Part shown: piece after piece, positions 1-8,774 of the stretch
Layout: every line of letters starts with the position of its first letter
Position numbering within the stretch: position 1 is the first letter of the stretch
The notes under the pieces: generated by a model
What the model was told of the DNA's origin: nothing
The model's input: only the letters and a program-made list of their open reading frames with translations
Database searches by the model: none
Assembly: GCA_902615845.1 (NCBI GenBank)
Contig: CACMQS010000005.1
Span: 83,711-120,019 of the forward strand
Direction of reading: 5' to 3'
Source: an uncultured Alphaproteobacteria bacterium
GTDB taxonomy: Bacteria > Pseudomonadota > Alphaproteobacteria > HIMB59 > GCA-002718135
Length of the DNA stretch: 36,309 bases
Made by a program: the position numbers and the translations under genes

Positions 1-40
1 TTGTAGTACCTTAAACATCTTCTAAACTTTTATTGAAATT

Positions 41-394
41 TTAGTATTCTTCTTCGCCGTCGTCTTTAGGCTTAATACCTTCAGCTATTGGATCAATTTC
101 TGTTTCGTCTTCTAATAAAACAGTATCATCCTCAAGATTGTCTTCATTGTTATCTATATCCAAACTATCAATATCAAGATCATCATCCTTTTCTTTTGGT
201 TTTGGCGGAATTGGATTAGCGAGCGGCGCCGCATTTGTACTTCCTGGTTTTCTACCTCTACGTGGTCTAGCTAGCGTTGTTACCTCAATTTCTTTACCAC
301 ACTCAGGACAATCCATTTTATCTAAATTAAGATCATAATATTGAATCTTATTACACGGACATGTTCTTTTATTACCCCAGGATTCTTTATACAT
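41..394 (-). CDS. TIGR02300 / FYDLN-acid family protein
   Basis: 117-residue protein. The N-terminal half carries a zinc-ribbon-like segment: NKRTCPC near residue 9, then YYDLN near 20, then CPECGKE near 30, which matches the FYDLN signature of the TIGR02300 family. A basic RPRRGRKPGS stretch follows, and the C-terminal half is almost entirely Asp/Glu (DDDLDIDSLDID and onward), the 'acid' tail of the family. The family is essentially restricted to Alphaproteobacteria and its function is unknown; the Cys pairs suggest zinc binding. It begins 1 nt after the stop of the zf-CHCC gene upstream, so the two are probably co-transcribed. Family assignment is firm; no role is proposed. Confidence 0.9.
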   Translation of the reverse strand: MYKESWGNKRTCPCNKIQYYDLNLDKMDCPECGKEIEVTTLARPRRGRKPGSTNAAPLANPIPPKPKEKDDDLDIDSLDIDNNEDNLEDDTVLLEDETEIDPIAEGIKPKDDGEEEY

Positions 395-395
395 T

Positions 396-566
396 TTATT
401 CTTCTTTTCTTATAAATATTTTACCACAATAACCACAGACAATTTTGTTCTCATTATTAAAGGTATAATAAACTGCGGGATGTCCTAAACCATCTTCACC
501 ACCATCGCAAGAGATAGTTTCAGTTTTAGGATCAACTTCAACAATATCATCTGCCATAAAACTCAT
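396..566 (-). CDS. Small zf-CHCC zinc-finger protein (NDUFS6-like)
   Basis: A 56-residue ORF, easily missed because of its size. It contains ISCDGG, then LGHPAVYY, then VCGYCGKIF, the Cys-His-Cys-Cys order of the zf-CHCC family (PF10276), which is related to the zinc-binding accessory subunit NDUFS6 of complex I. Bacterial members of this size are common in Alphaproteobacteria. The ATG at 566 gives MSFMADD; an in-frame ATG at 557 is an equally good start. The stop lies 1 nt before the ATG of the FYDLN-acid gene, which supports one transcript. Zinc binding is inferred from the motif. A direct role in complex I is possible but not shown. Confidence 0.88.
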   Translation of the reverse strand: MSFMADDIVEVDPKTETISCDGGEDGLGHPAVYYTFNNENKIVCGYCGKIFIRKEE

Positions 567-601
567 ATAAAATTTTAACCCAAAATGTCTATGTTTTTTA
601 A

Positions 602-1450
602 CTAAAGAATTTGAAAATAAACAACCGAAATACCACTCACTATTAAAATAGAAGGTATTATTCGAGATTTTGCATTCTTCTCAAATAAGAAAAGCATTCC
701 AATAATTGTAGCAAACACAATGCTTATTTCTCTAATACTAGAGACATAAGCTATTTCTATAAATTGCATACTCCAAACAACAATTGCGTAACTACTTGTT
801 GCAAACACACCAGCAGCAATCCCCGATCTAAAAGTGTATGTTTCTCTTTTTCGTAAACCATCTTTAGAGATCAAACCGATAATTAGTAAAGGTATTCCAT
901 TAAGTGTGAAGAGCCAGTAAATATAGGAAAAACCATTTTCCGAAAGTCTAACCCCGACCCCGTCAACTAAAGTGTAAGCAGTAATTAGAATAGCCGTTGA
1001 TATTGCGAGAGTAAAACCTCTGAAGTTAAAAGATAAATTTTTAGAATAAGAAATTAAAAATAATCCAATACAAACAATTAATATTCCTACGAAACCAGCA
1101 ACACTAATATCAGAACTTAAAAATAAAATACTAATGATCGCTACAAACAAACACGAACTTCCTCTAGAAATTGGATATATGTAAGAGAGATCACCGTACC
1201 TATATGAGTAGATAACATTTAGTCTGTAGAAGACATGAATGATTACGGTTGCAATTAAAAAATACCAAACCTCTAAAGTTGGAAATGGAACAGTAAATGT
1301 TAAAGGTAAAAAAATAGTAACTTCCAAAACAGACGTTATACCCATTAATGATAAAGGGTTCTTGCTTGATTTTATTATAGCACTCCAAACTGCATGACAT
1401 AGAGCAGAAACAAGAATTAAGATAAAAATAAAATTTACTGACAATGTCAT
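602..1450 (-). CDS. EamA-type drug/metabolite transporter family permease
   Basis: 282 residues, almost entirely hydrophobic, with about ten predicted membrane spans in two EamA-like halves (each roughly 130 residues, separated near residue 140). It starts 14 nt downstream of the ugpE stop and in the same direction, so it looks like the last gene of the ugpC-ugpA-ugpE transcript. Family members (10-TMS DMT carriers such as RhaT/YdcZ-like proteins) import or export small metabolites, and substrate cannot be read from sequence. Its position suggests it moves a compound linked to phosphonate or glycerol-ester catabolism, either import of a related substrate or export of a product. Family confident, substrate unknown. 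Confidence 0.8.
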   Translation of the reverse strand: MTLSVNFIFILILVSALCHAVWSAIIKSSKNPLSLMGITSVLEVTIFLPLTFTVPFPTLEVWYFLIATVIIHVFYRLNVIYSYRYGDLSYIYPISRGSSCLFVAIISILFLSSDISVAGFVGILIVCIGLFLISYSKNLSFNFRGFTLAISTAILITAYTLVDGVGVRLSENGFSYIYWLFTLNGIPLLIIGLISKDGLRKRETYTFRSGIAAGVFATSSYAIVVWSMQFIEIAYVSSIREISIVFATIIGMLFLFEKNAKSRIIPSILIVSGISVVYFQIL

Positions 1451-1464
1451 CAGTAGATAAGAAT

Positions 1465-2358
1465 TTACTTCATGCCTGTCAAAGTAATTCCTTCAATAAA
1501 TCGTTTTTGCGCGATTATAAAAGCAACAATAAGAGGAACAGTTACAGTAACTATTGAAGCCATCATAGGACCAAATTCGTCACTATCAATCCCACCTCTG
1601 AATTCTCTTATACCAAGTGGTGGAGTAAAGAGATCTCTATTTCCTGTTATTACCATGCGAGGCCAGAAATAATCATTCCAGTGTGCAACAACTGAGAATA
1701 TTGCAAAAGCAAGTAACGCTGGTATTGCAGTAGGAAGCATTACTTTCCATACGATTGCGTACTCTCCCATGCCATCCATCCTGGCGGCATCAATTAATTC
1801 ATCGGGCACAGTCATAAAAAATTGCCGCATTAAAAAAATTCCAAACACAGATATGGTCCAGGGAAGTATCAAGGCGGAATAGGTGTCAACCAGTCCTGCT
1901 TGGGCTAACATAACATACAATGGAAGCGCAATTCCGTGAACTGGAATGAGTAAACAAAATAAAACCATCGAGAAAACAAATTCTCGTCCGTAAAACCGTA
2001 ACTTGGCGAGTGCATATGCGCACGGTAAGGCGACTAAAACCTGAATAATGAAGATTGATAAAGTAACAATCACACCATTCATTAAGTATCTAGGAATAGG
2101 GGCTTTTTCAAATGCAAACCAATAGTTGTATTGATACGGCTTCATTGTACATGTTTCTTCTGAATAACCAGTTTTAACACATACGGGAAAAGTTTGAGTT
2201 TCTTGCGCACCAATAAGACCACCAGAAATTGATTGGATTTCTTGCTGAGATTTTAATGACATAGAAACCATCATATAAAAAGGAAGCATCACTACGATAG
2301 CACCAATAATTAAGATTGCATGTTTCCAACCTTCTCCAATATATTGTTTAGCTTCCAT
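1465..2358 (-). CDS. ABC transporter permease, UgpE-like (CUT1 family)
   Basis: 297-residue inner-membrane permease with six predicted spans. The EAA loop that contacts the ATPase is clear (DAARMDGMGEYAIVWKVMLP, about residue 195), and the C-terminus ends in the family-typical RFIEGITLTGMK. It is the second permease of a carbohydrate-uptake-type importer. The closest general type by pattern is UgpE of the sn-glycerol-3-phosphate system, though related CUT1 systems serve other substrates. A periplasmic loop after the first span holds two cysteines (FPVCVKTGYSEETCTMK) that could form a disulfide. It starts in the last base of ugpA (1-nt overlap), indicating translational coupling. The phosphonate neighbourhood suggests a phosphonate or phosphonate-ester substrate. 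Confidence 0.85.
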   Translation of the reverse strand: MEAKQYIGEGWKHAILIIGAIVVMLPFYMMVSMSLKSQQEIQSISGGLIGAQETQTFPVCVKTGYSEETCTMKPYQYNYWFAFEKAPIPRYLMNGVIVTLSIFIIQVLVALPCAYALAKLRFYGREFVFSMVLFCLLIPVHGIALPLYVMLAQAGLVDTYSALILPWTISVFGIFLMRQFFMTVPDELIDAARMDGMGEYAIVWKVMLPTAIPALLAFAIFSVVAHWNDYFWPRMVITGNRDLFTPPLGIREFRGGIDSDEFGPMMASIVTVTVPLIVAFIIAQKRFIEGITLTGMK

Positions 2359-3314
2359 TAATAATGAACCCTCTTCTCAATGACATATCTTTGGAAAAAC
2401 GTTAACACAAGAATAAATCCAATAAAGACAACAGTGATTGCTGCACCAATACTGGTTAAGTTTTGTTGAATAGCTTTTTCAAAGATTGCATACATCATGA
2501 CATACGTTGTTTTTGATGGACCACCTTTAGTAAGTATTTCGATGGTATCAAATACTTGAAACGTTCTAATTGTAGTAATAGTGACAACAAACAACGTTGT
2601 TGGACCAAGCATTGGCCATGTAACAAGTTTAAATTGTTCCCAAGTAGATTTAGCCCCATCCATTTCTGCAGCTTGGTATAACTCTCTTGGTATACTTGTT
2701 AACCCAGCTAAATATAAAACCATGTTAAAACCAAAAGCCTGCCAAATTCCTATGAAACATACTGTCCAAATCGCAGTATTTTTTTGTTTTAACCAATATG
2801 GAAAATCCATATTGTTTGCACATGCTACAGCATACCAGCTTTCTTGTGAGTCTACCCATGGCAACCAATGAAAACCAAGAATGAATTCCCTAACTCCTCC
2901 ACACCCATTTGCTAAAAAACTATTTACAATTCCTAATGTTGGATGAAGAGTAAATTCCCATGCAATTGCCATCGCAAGAAGAGTTGCCATAACTGGAAGA
3001 AAAAAAATTGTTTTATATATATCAGCGCCAAACCTTAGTGAATTTAAGAGCATAGCAGCACATAATCCAAGTACAACAGAAATTGGAACGACAACAATAA
3101 CATACGTCGCTGTCGCCCAAATCATTTTGACATATGTTTTTCGATTGAACATTTTGTCATAATTTTCTAGTCCAACCCACTCGAATGTTTTGTTTCCTAA
3201 ATTATAGTCAGTAAAAGAAATTCCTCCTGCAAGAAAAAGAGGAAAGATTAAAATAATTATCATCAGTATGATAGCTGGTGCAATAAACCATATGTGAGCT
3301 TTTGAATTATGCAT
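2358..3314 (-). CDS. ABC transporter permease, UgpA-like (CUT1 family)
   Basis: 318 residues with six predicted membrane spans and the coupling EAA loop (AAEMDGAKSTWEQFKLVTWP, about residue 220). It pairs with the downstream UgpE-like permease to form the membrane channel of a CUT1 importer. Between spans there is a long periplasmic insert (about residues 130-180, including NGCGGVREF and YAVACANNMDF) longer than in typical UgpA/MalF-like short permeases, again with cysteines. Its start overlaps the 3' end of the ATPase gene by 8 nt. The substrate is not determinable from sequence; neighbouring phnA/phnY and ugpB argue for an organophosphorus ligand. Confidence 0.85.
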   Translation of the reverse strand: MHNSKAHIWFIAPAIILMIIILIFPLFLAGGISFTDYNLGNKTFEWVGLENYDKMFNRKTYVKMIWATATYVIVVVPISVVLGLCAAMLLNSLRFGADIYKTIFFLPVMATLLAMAIAWEFTLHPTLGIVNSFLANGCGGVREFILGFHWLPWVDSQESWYAVACANNMDFPYWLKQKNTAIWTVCFIGIWQAFGFNMVLYLAGLTSIPRELYQAAEMDGAKSTWEQFKLVTWPMLGPTTLFVVTITTIRTFQVFDTIEILTKGGPSKTTYVMMYAIFEKAIQQNLTSIGAAITVVFIGFILVLTFFQRYVIEKRVHY

Positions 3315-4440
3315 TAGTAAATTGAACTCTCATTCCTGCTTGATTAAATAGTAATGCTTTATTTGAAACTCTTTTTATATTTACACTAGAACCGTTTGAA
3401 ATTTGGTGTGTAAATTGTGGTAAGCCTCTTACAATTATTTTATTTGAACCGTCTTCAATATTTACATGAAAGAAAATATCTGAACCTAAATTTTCTCTAT
3501 ATGCAACTGTTCCACTAAATGTATTTTTATTACTTTCATTTGTAATTTCTAAATGTTCTGGTCGAATACCAATATGTAAGTCTGTATTACTTTCAGAACT
3601 TTTTCTTTTAAGGTTAATGTTGAGAAAACCAACCGTCCCACCAGAGTCCGCAGTTCCTTTAAATATATTTATTTTTGGACTTCCAACAAATTGAGCTACG
3701 CTTAATGAGGAAGGATTATCATATACTTCTTGAGGTGTATCTAGTTGTAATAAATTTCCATCAATCATAACAGCCATTCTAGAAGACATAGTTAACGCTT
3801 CTGCTTGATCATGTGTTACATATACAAAAGTAGTTTTAAGTGAATTATGAAGTTCAGATAGTTCAGATCGCATATGAACTCTCAAAGCCGCATCTAAATT
3901 TGAAAGAGGTTCATCCATTAAAAAGGCAACAGGTTCTCTAACCATAGCACGACCAAGAGCAACTCTTTGTCTTTGACCACCTGACAATTGTCCTGGTTTT
4001 CTATCTAATAGTTCTGAAATTTTTAGAGTTTCAGAAGTTTTATTTACTAATTGATTTATAGATTCTGTTTTCTCTTTTTTGCTTGGAGAAAAATTACCAA
4101 TTAAGGGAAGTCTTTCAAATGCATTATAGTCTCTTAGTCTTAATGGAGTTTCTAAATTTCTTCTTACTGTAAGATGAGGATAAAGAGCATATGATTGGAA
4201 GACCATTGCCAAATCTCTTTCACTGGCTCTAACTCTATTTACATTTTTATTATCTATTAATACATCGCCTGAAGTCTGCTGTTCCAATCCTGCAATTATT
4301 CTAAGTAACGTAGATTTACCACAACCAGATGGACCAACTAATGTTAAGAATTCTCCATCGTTTATATCAACATTTAAATTATTAAGTACTTGTGTAGAAC
4401 CAAATGATTTTGAAATATTTTTAAGTGATATTGTCCCCAC
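3307..4440 (-). CDS. ABC transporter ATPase, UgpC/MsmK-like
   Basis: 377-residue ATPase of the CUT1 importer. Visible motifs in order: Walker [10 protein letters not shown] (about 37), Q-loop MVFQSYALYPH, signature LSGGQRQRVALGRA, Walker B FLMDEPLSNLD, switch VTHDQAE. A C-terminal TOBE/OB regulatory domain follows (LHIGIRPEHLEI). Between the Q-loop and the signature lies a short extra stretch (NAFERLPLIGNFSPSKKEKT) not usual for MsmK/UgpC. The start is GTG at 4440 (MGTISLKNISK), supported by an AGGGGG Shine-Dalgarno a few bases upstream; the ATG at 4444 is out of frame. It is first in the ugpC-A-E-EamA transcript, which is preceded by a Pho-box-like repeat. Confidence 0.88.
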   Translation of the reverse strand: MGTISLKNISKSFGSTQVLNNLNVDINDGEFLTLVGPSGCGKSTLLRIIAGLEQQTSGDVLIDNKNVNRVRASERDLAMVFQSYALYPHLTVRRNLETPLRLRDYNAFERLPLIGNFSPSKKEKTESINQLVNKTSETLKISELLDRKPGQLSGGQRQRVALGRAMVREPVAFLMDEPLSNLDAALRVHMRSELSELHNSLKTTFVYVTHDQAEALTMSSRMAVMIDGNLLQLDTPQEVYDNPSSLSVAQFVGSPKINIFKGTADSGGTVGFLNINLKRKSSESNTDLHIGIRPEHLEITNESNKNTFSGTVAYRENLGSDIFFHVNIEDGSNKIIVRGLPQFTHQISNGSSVNIKRVSNKALLFNQAGMRVQFTNA

Positions 4441-4509
4441 TCATTCCCCCTGTATCCTAACTTTAATCTACAAAATTTTATTAAATTTGAGAATAATTTA
4501 AATCTATTT

Positions 4510-4539
4510 ATTTCAGTTTTATTTCAATTTTATTAACAA
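4510..4539 (-). promoter_or_regulatory. Putative Pho box upstream of ugpCAE
   Basis: Read on the minus strand, TTGAAAT-AAAA-CTGAAAT (4527 to 4510) is a 7-4-7 direct repeat of the PhoB-box type. A further TTGTTAA (4539-4533) lies 12 nt upstream. It is about 70 nt before the GTG start of the ATPase gene. Known: PhoB dimers bind tandem 7-bp half-sites with 4-bp AT-rich spacers, 11 bp repeat to repeat. That it is used here is inferred. Confidence 0.5.
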
Positions 4540-4558
4540 ATATTCAAATTATGATTGA

Positions 4559-4576
4559 GTTTAACTAGCAGATAAC
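4559..4576 (+). promoter_or_regulatory. Possible Pho box upstream of phnA
   Basis: GTTTAAC-TAGC-AGATAAC, a 7-4-7 repeat ending 40 nt before the GTG of phnA. The first half fits the local half-site pattern well and the second only in TAAC. It could serve the phnA-phnY transcript, divergent from ugpC. Weaker than the phoB and ugpB sites. Confidence 0.35.
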
Positions 4577-4616
4577 TATAAATTCGTATTTTTAATAATA
4601 TATATTAGTTGAAATC

Positions 4617-5858
4617 GTGTCCGATAATTTAGAAATTAATAATAGAGAATATCCAAGCTCTTTCTCAAAAACTGCTATTGTGATTTGCCTTGATGGTAGT
4701 CAAAAAGAGTATCTCGAAGAAGCATCAAAATCAAATCTTACACCAAACCTTGATAAATTAATTTCAAGTGGTGAAAACCTACTAGTACATAGCGCTATTC
4801 CAAGTTTTACAAATCCTAATAATATTTCCATTGTAACTGGGCAGCCAAGTTCTGTACACGGTATATGCGGAAACTTCTTTTATACACCTGAGACAGGTGA
4901 AGAAGTAATGATGAATGATCCAAAATATATGCGAGCACCAACTATTTTTGAAAAATTTTACAATTCTGGTTCTAAAATTGCTCTGGTTACTGCAAAAGAT
5001 AAGCTGAGAACACTTTTAGGAAATGGATTAAGTTTTGATGATGAGAGAGCTATTTGTTTTTCTGCTGAAAAATCTGATCAAGCAACAAAAGATCTCAATG
5101 GTATAGATAATGTAAACGATTGGTTGGGGATGCCAGTGCCAGAAGTATATTCTGAAGGACTTTCTGAATTTGTAATGGCTGCAGGTGTAAAGCTTCTTGA
5201 AGAGTTCAAACCAAATATCATGTATTTATCGACTACGGATTATATTCAACACAAATATGCACCGGGAAACGAAACAGCAAATAAATTCTATGCAATGTTT
5301 GATAAATATATTGGTCTTTTAAATAAGGAGAATGTTTCTATAATCATCACCGCAGATCACGGCATGAAACCAAAATCAAAAGATGATGGTTCACCTAATG
5401 CAATATTTTTACAAGATTATTTAGATAAAAAATTTGAACCAAACATAGCTAAAGTTATTCTACCAATTACAGATCCATATGTAGTGCATCATGGTTCACT
5501 TGGTTCTTTTGCAACAATTTATTTAGAAGACAAGAGCAAGGTAGATTCAGTTGTAAATGCTATTAAAGAAATAAAAGATATAGAAGTTGTTTTAACAAAA
5601 GACGAAGGATGCTCTACTTATAATTTACCTCCAGATAGAATGGGGGATATTATATGTATGTCTTCAGAATTTATGACTATTGGTTCTTCAGAAGATAAAC
5701 ACAATCTTTCTGGATTAAATGAACCTTTACGTTCTCATGGAGGACTCCATGAAAGAGAAGTGCCATTCATATCAAATTTAAAATTACAAAACTTAGATAC
5801 TAGCAAACAATTATATAACTATGATGCATTTTATTATGCAATAAATGGAGCCCTATGA
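4617..5858 (+). CDS. phnA: Phosphonoacetate hydrolase
   Basis: 413 residues, alkaline-phosphatase superfamily, matching the PhnA type (TIGR02335). It cleaves the C-P bond of phosphonoacetate to acetate and phosphate in the cytoplasm. The metal and catalytic residues of the family are all visible: D26 in CLDGS, the nucleophile threonine T65 in PSFTNPNN, D and H in [13 protein letters not shown] and H in TADHGM, and H in [11 protein letters not shown]. The start is GTG at 4617 (MSDNLEINN) with only a weak ribosome site. The stop overlaps the phnY start by 4 nt (ATGA), so the two final steps of the pathway are translationally coupled. This is the carbon-phosphorus-breaking enzyme of the cluster. 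Confidence 0.92.
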   Translation: MSDNLEINNREYPSSFSKTAIVICLDGSQKEYLEEASKSNLTPNLDKLISSGENLLVHSAIPSFTNPNNISIVTGQPSSVHGICGNFFYTPETGEEVMMNDPKYMRAPTIFEKFYNSGSKIALVTAKDKLRTLLGNGLSFDDERAICFSAEKSDQATKDLNGIDNVNDWLGMPVPEVYSEGLSEFVMAAGVKLLEEFKPNIMYLSTTDYIQHKYAPGNETANKFYAMFDKYIGLLNKENVSIIITADHGMKPKSKDDGSPNAIFLQDYLDKKFEPNIAKVILPITDPYVVHHGSLGSFATIYLEDKSKVDSVVNAIKEIKDIEVVLTKDEGCSTYNLPPDRMGDIICMSSEFMTIGSSEDKHNLSGLNEPLRSHGGLHEREVPFISNLKLQNLDTSKQLYNYDAFYYAINGAL

Positions 5859-7297
5859 TGCACAAAAAAATGATTAATGAAGCAATGCGTATTGCTGGAG
5901 AAAAAGTTACTTCAGATAAAACAATAAATGTTGAGTACCCTTTTACAGGTGAAGTAATCGGAACGGTCCCTGCCGGTACTGCAGAGCATGCAAGAAAGGC
6001 TTTAGATATTGCTGCAAATTATCAGCCTAAACTTATAAGATATGAGAGACAAAAAATTCTTCAAACTGCTGCGGAAGTACTTGTTAAAAGAAAAGAAGAA
6101 ATTTCTGATATTATTACTTTAGAGCTTGGTATCTCAAAACAAGATTCTTTATACGAAGTAGGAAGAGCTTTTGATGTATTTTCATTAACAGCTCAACTTT
6201 GTATTCATGATGATGGTGAAATATTTTCTTGTGATTTAACTCCGCATGGAAAAGCGAGAAAAATATTTACCATAAGAGAACCTTTAACGGCAATTTCAGC
6301 AATCACCCCATTTAATCATCCTTTGAATATGGTAGCGCATAAAATTGCACCTTCAATTGCAACAAATAATTGTACTGTATGTAAACAAACAGAATTAACA
6401 CCTTTAACAGCAATGGTACTCGCTGATGTTTTATATGAAGCTGGCTTACCACCAGAAATGTTTTCAGTTGTAACTGGATGGCCTCAAGACATCGGATCAG
6501 AAATGATCAAAAATCCAAACATTGATCTAATTACTTTTACAGGCAGTGTGGGTGTAGGAAAATTAATTGCTGAACAAGCTGGATACAAAAGAACTGTTCT
6601 TGAGTTAGGTGGTAATGATCCATTAATTGTTTTAAATGACTTAGATGGTGATGATCTTAAAAAAGCTGTTGAACTAGCTGTTACGGGAGCAACGAAAAAT
6701 TCTGGTCAACGTTGTACAGCTGTTAAAAGAATATTGGTTCAAGAATCCATTGCAGATCAATTTGTTGAAATGGCTCTTGAGCGTGCAAAGAAAATTAAAT
6801 TTGGTGATCCTATGAATATGGAAACAGACTTAGGTACAGTTGTTAATGCTCAAGCTGCAGAACTTTTTGATAAAAGAGTTTCTATGGCTGAAGAAGACGG
6901 CGCAAAAATTTTATATCACCCTGGAAGAAAGGGTGCTTTGTTACCTCCAATAGTTGTAGATCATGTTGATCCTAAAAGTGAATTAGTTTTAGAAGAAACA
7001 TTTGGTCCAGTTATCCCAATCATTCGTGTGCCTAATGACGATGAAGCTGTAATGAAAATATCTAATTCAACCGCATTCGGATTATCATCTGGTGTATGTA
7101 CAAATAACTTCATGCGAGCAAAAAAATATATTCAAGGTTTAAATGTTGGTACGGTAAATATTTGGGAGGTTCCAGGTTATAGAATTGAAATGTCTCCTTT
7201 TGGAGGAATTAAAGATTCAGGTCTTGGTTACAAAGAGGGTGTTATTGAAGCAATGAAAAGTTTTACTAATGTAAAAACCTTTTCGCTACCTTGGTAA
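5855..7297 (+). CDS. phnY: Phosphonoacetaldehyde dehydrogenase
   Basis: 480-residue NAD(P)-dependent aldehyde dehydrogenase of the phosphonoacetaldehyde type (TIGR03250). Oxyanion Asn is N154 in TPFNHP, the general base is E250 in VLELGGNDP, the nucleophile is C287 in [10 protein letters not shown], and NAD-binding FTGSVGVGK is near 228. It oxidises phosphonoacetaldehyde to phosphonoacetate for PhnA. This is the PhnY of the PhnW-PhnY-PhnA pathway, not the 2-oxoglutarate dioxygenase also called PhnY. It overlaps phnA by 4 nt, and PhnW is encoded 6 kb downstream. A general succinate-semialdehyde dehydrogenase role is much less likely given the coupling to phnA. Confidence 0.9.
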   Translation: MMHKKMINEAMRIAGEKVTSDKTINVEYPFTGEVIGTVPAGTAEHARKALDIAANYQPKLIRYERQKILQTAAEVLVKRKEEISDIITLELGISKQDSLYEVGRAFDVFSLTAQLCIHDDGEIFSCDLTPHGKARKIFTIREPLTAISAITPFNHPLNMVAHKIAPSIATNNCTVCKQTELTPLTAMVLADVLYEAGLPPEMFSVVTGWPQDIGSEMIKNPNIDLITFTGSVGVGKLIAEQAGYKRTVLELGGNDPLIVLNDLDGDDLKKAVELAVTGATKNSGQRCTAVKRILVQESIADQFVEMALERAKKIKFGDPMNMETDLGTVVNAQAAELFDKRVSMAEEDGAKILYHPGRKGALLPPIVVDHVDPKSELVLEETFGPVIPIIRVPNDDEAVMKISNSTAFGLSSGVCTNNFMRAKKYIQGLNVGTVNIWEVPGYRIEMSPFGGIKDSGLGYKEGVIEAMKSFTNVKTFSLPW

Positions 7298-7335
7298 ATA
7301 AACCAGTTTTTCTCTAATTTTTCTTAATGCTGTGG

Positions 7336-7353
7336 AAAAATAAGCTTATTTTT
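7336..7353. terminator. AT-rich palindrome after phnY, possible weak terminator
   Basis: A perfect 18-nt palindrome with centre TAAGCTTA flanked by A5 and T5, running into TTTT, 38 nt after the phnY stop. It could fold into a weak AT-rich hairpin ending the phnA-phnY message. The absence of a GC-rich stem makes termination doubtful. Confidence 0.3.
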
Positions 7354-7382
7354 TAGTAATATTTTCGTAATAAAATTGTAAC
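7354..7382 (+). promoter_or_regulatory. Triple Pho box upstream of ugpB
   Basis: Three half-sites at an exact 11-bp period: TAGTAAT (7354-7360), TCGTAAT (7365-7371), TTGTAAC (7376-7382), each separated by 4 nt (ATTT, AAAA). The array ends 51 nt before the ugpB ATG. This is one of the clearest PhoB-type sites in the window and implies that the binding protein is strongly phosphate-regulated from its own promoter. Confidence 0.65.
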
Positions 7383-7433
7383 CCTTTGAGGCTACGTGTT
7401 AGATTAATATTATATTTGAATCGGAGGGATTAA

Positions 7434-8687
7434 ATGAAAAAATTAATTACAGGATTTGCAGCCGTATTAGCTTTTGGTTTTTATGGTTCTGTTAATTCAG
7501 CTAAGTCTATTGAAATAGAAGTTGCTTATCCTTATTCAGGATTATTCGATGTAACTTTCCAAGCTATTATGCCAGAGTTTGAAAAAGCACATCCAGATAT
7601 TCAAGTTAAATTTAGAGCAACTTATGAAAACTATGAGGATGCAACTGCAACAATCTTCAGAGAGTCTACTTCAGGTAATTTACCAGATGTAACAATGCAA
7701 GGTCTTAACAGACAAGCACCTCTAGTTGACAAAGGTATTGCTAAGTCTTTAGAGCCATTTATTGCAAAAGAAGCTGCTTTTGAAAAAGATGGTTACCATT
7801 CTGCTATGTTAAGTCTTTCAACATTTGGTGGTGAAGTTTATGGATTACCATTTTCTGTATCAACGCCAGTTGGATATTATAACATGGATTTATTAGCTGA
7901 AGCAGGTGTAAATAGTATTCCAACTAACTGGGACGAAGTTATTGCAGCATGTAATAAATTGGAAGCAGCAGGTAAAGGAACTCTATACTTTGGTTGGAAC
8001 ATCACAGGTAACTGGTTCCACCAAGCATTAATGCACACTCAGAATGTTCCAATGGTTAAAGATGGGGCTGTAAATATGGGTGGTGATGCAGGACTTGCAA
8101 CGTTAGAGCAAATGAAAGCAATCATGAGCGGATGTAATATGCCAAACTATTCAATTGCTGATGGTCAAGCTGCGTTTAACGCAGGTACAATTGGTATGAT
8201 GTTCTGGTCTACTTCAAGCTTGGGTTCAGTTAATGCTGCAAAGGCAGACTTTGTTTTAAAGACTGCACCATTCCCTGGAATGGCTGGAGTTAACAATGGA
8301 ACACCTGCAAGATTACCAGCAGGTGGAAACGCTGCAATGTTAGTGTCTACATCTGATGATCCAGCAAGAGTTGATGCTGCATGGACTTTCTTAAAGTTCA
8401 TTACATCAGGTATCGGTGCTGCATTAGTTGCTGAAACAACTGGATATGTTCCACCAAACAAAGCAGCGAATGAATTATTAGGTGATTTCTATAGTAAAAA
8501 CCCTAATAAACTTACTGCAGTTGAACAACTTCCACTTCTTGCAGATTGGTTTGCATATCCTGGAGAAAATGGATTAGCTGTTACGCAGGTAATCTATGAT
8601 TACACAGAAGAAATTGCTACAGGCGACGCTGATGATATGGGTGATCTCCAAGAAGAAATGATGGAAGAAATAAACGATCTTATGTAA
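7434..8687 (+). CDS. UgpB-like extracellular substrate-binding protein
   Basis: 417 residues. The N-terminal signal peptide is MKKLITGFAAVLAFGFYGSVNSA, with probable cleavage after NSA. The mature protein is a family-1/8 (SBP_bac) binding protein: EFEKAHPDIQVKF near 50, SGNLPDVTMQG, then GLPFSVSTPVGYYNMD, a UgpB-like pattern. It delivers substrate to the UgpA/E permeases encoded 3 kb away on the other strand. A strong GGAGG ribosome site sits 6 nt before the ATG, and a GC-rich terminator follows the gene, both fitting high-level periplasmic expression. Known UgpB binds glycerol-3-phosphate or glycerophosphocholine. Here the setting inside a phosphonate cluster suggests a phosphonate or its glyceryl ester, but ligand residues cannot be judged by eye. 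Confidence 0.85.
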   Translation: MKKLITGFAAVLAFGFYGSVNSAKSIEIEVAYPYSGLFDVTFQAIMPEFEKAHPDIQVKFRATYENYEDATATIFRESTSGNLPDVTMQGLNRQAPLVDKGIAKSLEPFIAKEAAFEKDGYHSAMLSLSTFGGEVYGLPFSVSTPVGYYNMDLLAEAGVNSIPTNWDEVIAACNKLEAAGKGTLYFGWNITGNWFHQALMHTQNVPMVKDGAVNMGGDAGLATLEQMKAIMSGCNMPNYSIADGQAAFNAGTIGMMFWSTSSLGSVNAAKADFVLKTAPFPGMAGVNNGTPARLPAGGNAAMLVSTSDDPARVDAAWTFLKFITSGIGAALVAETTGYVPPNKAANELLGDFYSKNPNKLTAVEQLPLLADWFAYPGENGLAVTQVIYDYTEEIATGDADDMGDLQEEMMEEINDLM

Positions 8688-8717
8688 TTTGAGATTATTT
8701 ATTATTAACTTTTTATT

Positions 8718-8751
8718 ACAGCGGCTTTATAAAAGCCGCTGTTTTATTTTA
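8718..8751 (+). terminator. Rho-independent terminator after ugpB
   Basis: An 11-bp stem (ACAGCGGCTTT paired with AAAGCCGCTGT), a 3-nt loop (ATA) and a T-rich tail TTTATTTT, starting 30 nt after the ugpB stop. No clear promoter is visible between it and the next gene, so partial read-through may supply the downstream operon. Confidence 0.85.
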
Positions 8752-8774
8752 AATTTAAATGGGAGTAAAAATAG

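Noticed and set aside
1-18. Start of another minus-strand gene (ATG at 18, MFKVLQ...) at the left edge, perhaps aroA as in many Alphaproteobacteria
   Set aside because: Only six codons are visible and nothing in them is diagnostic.
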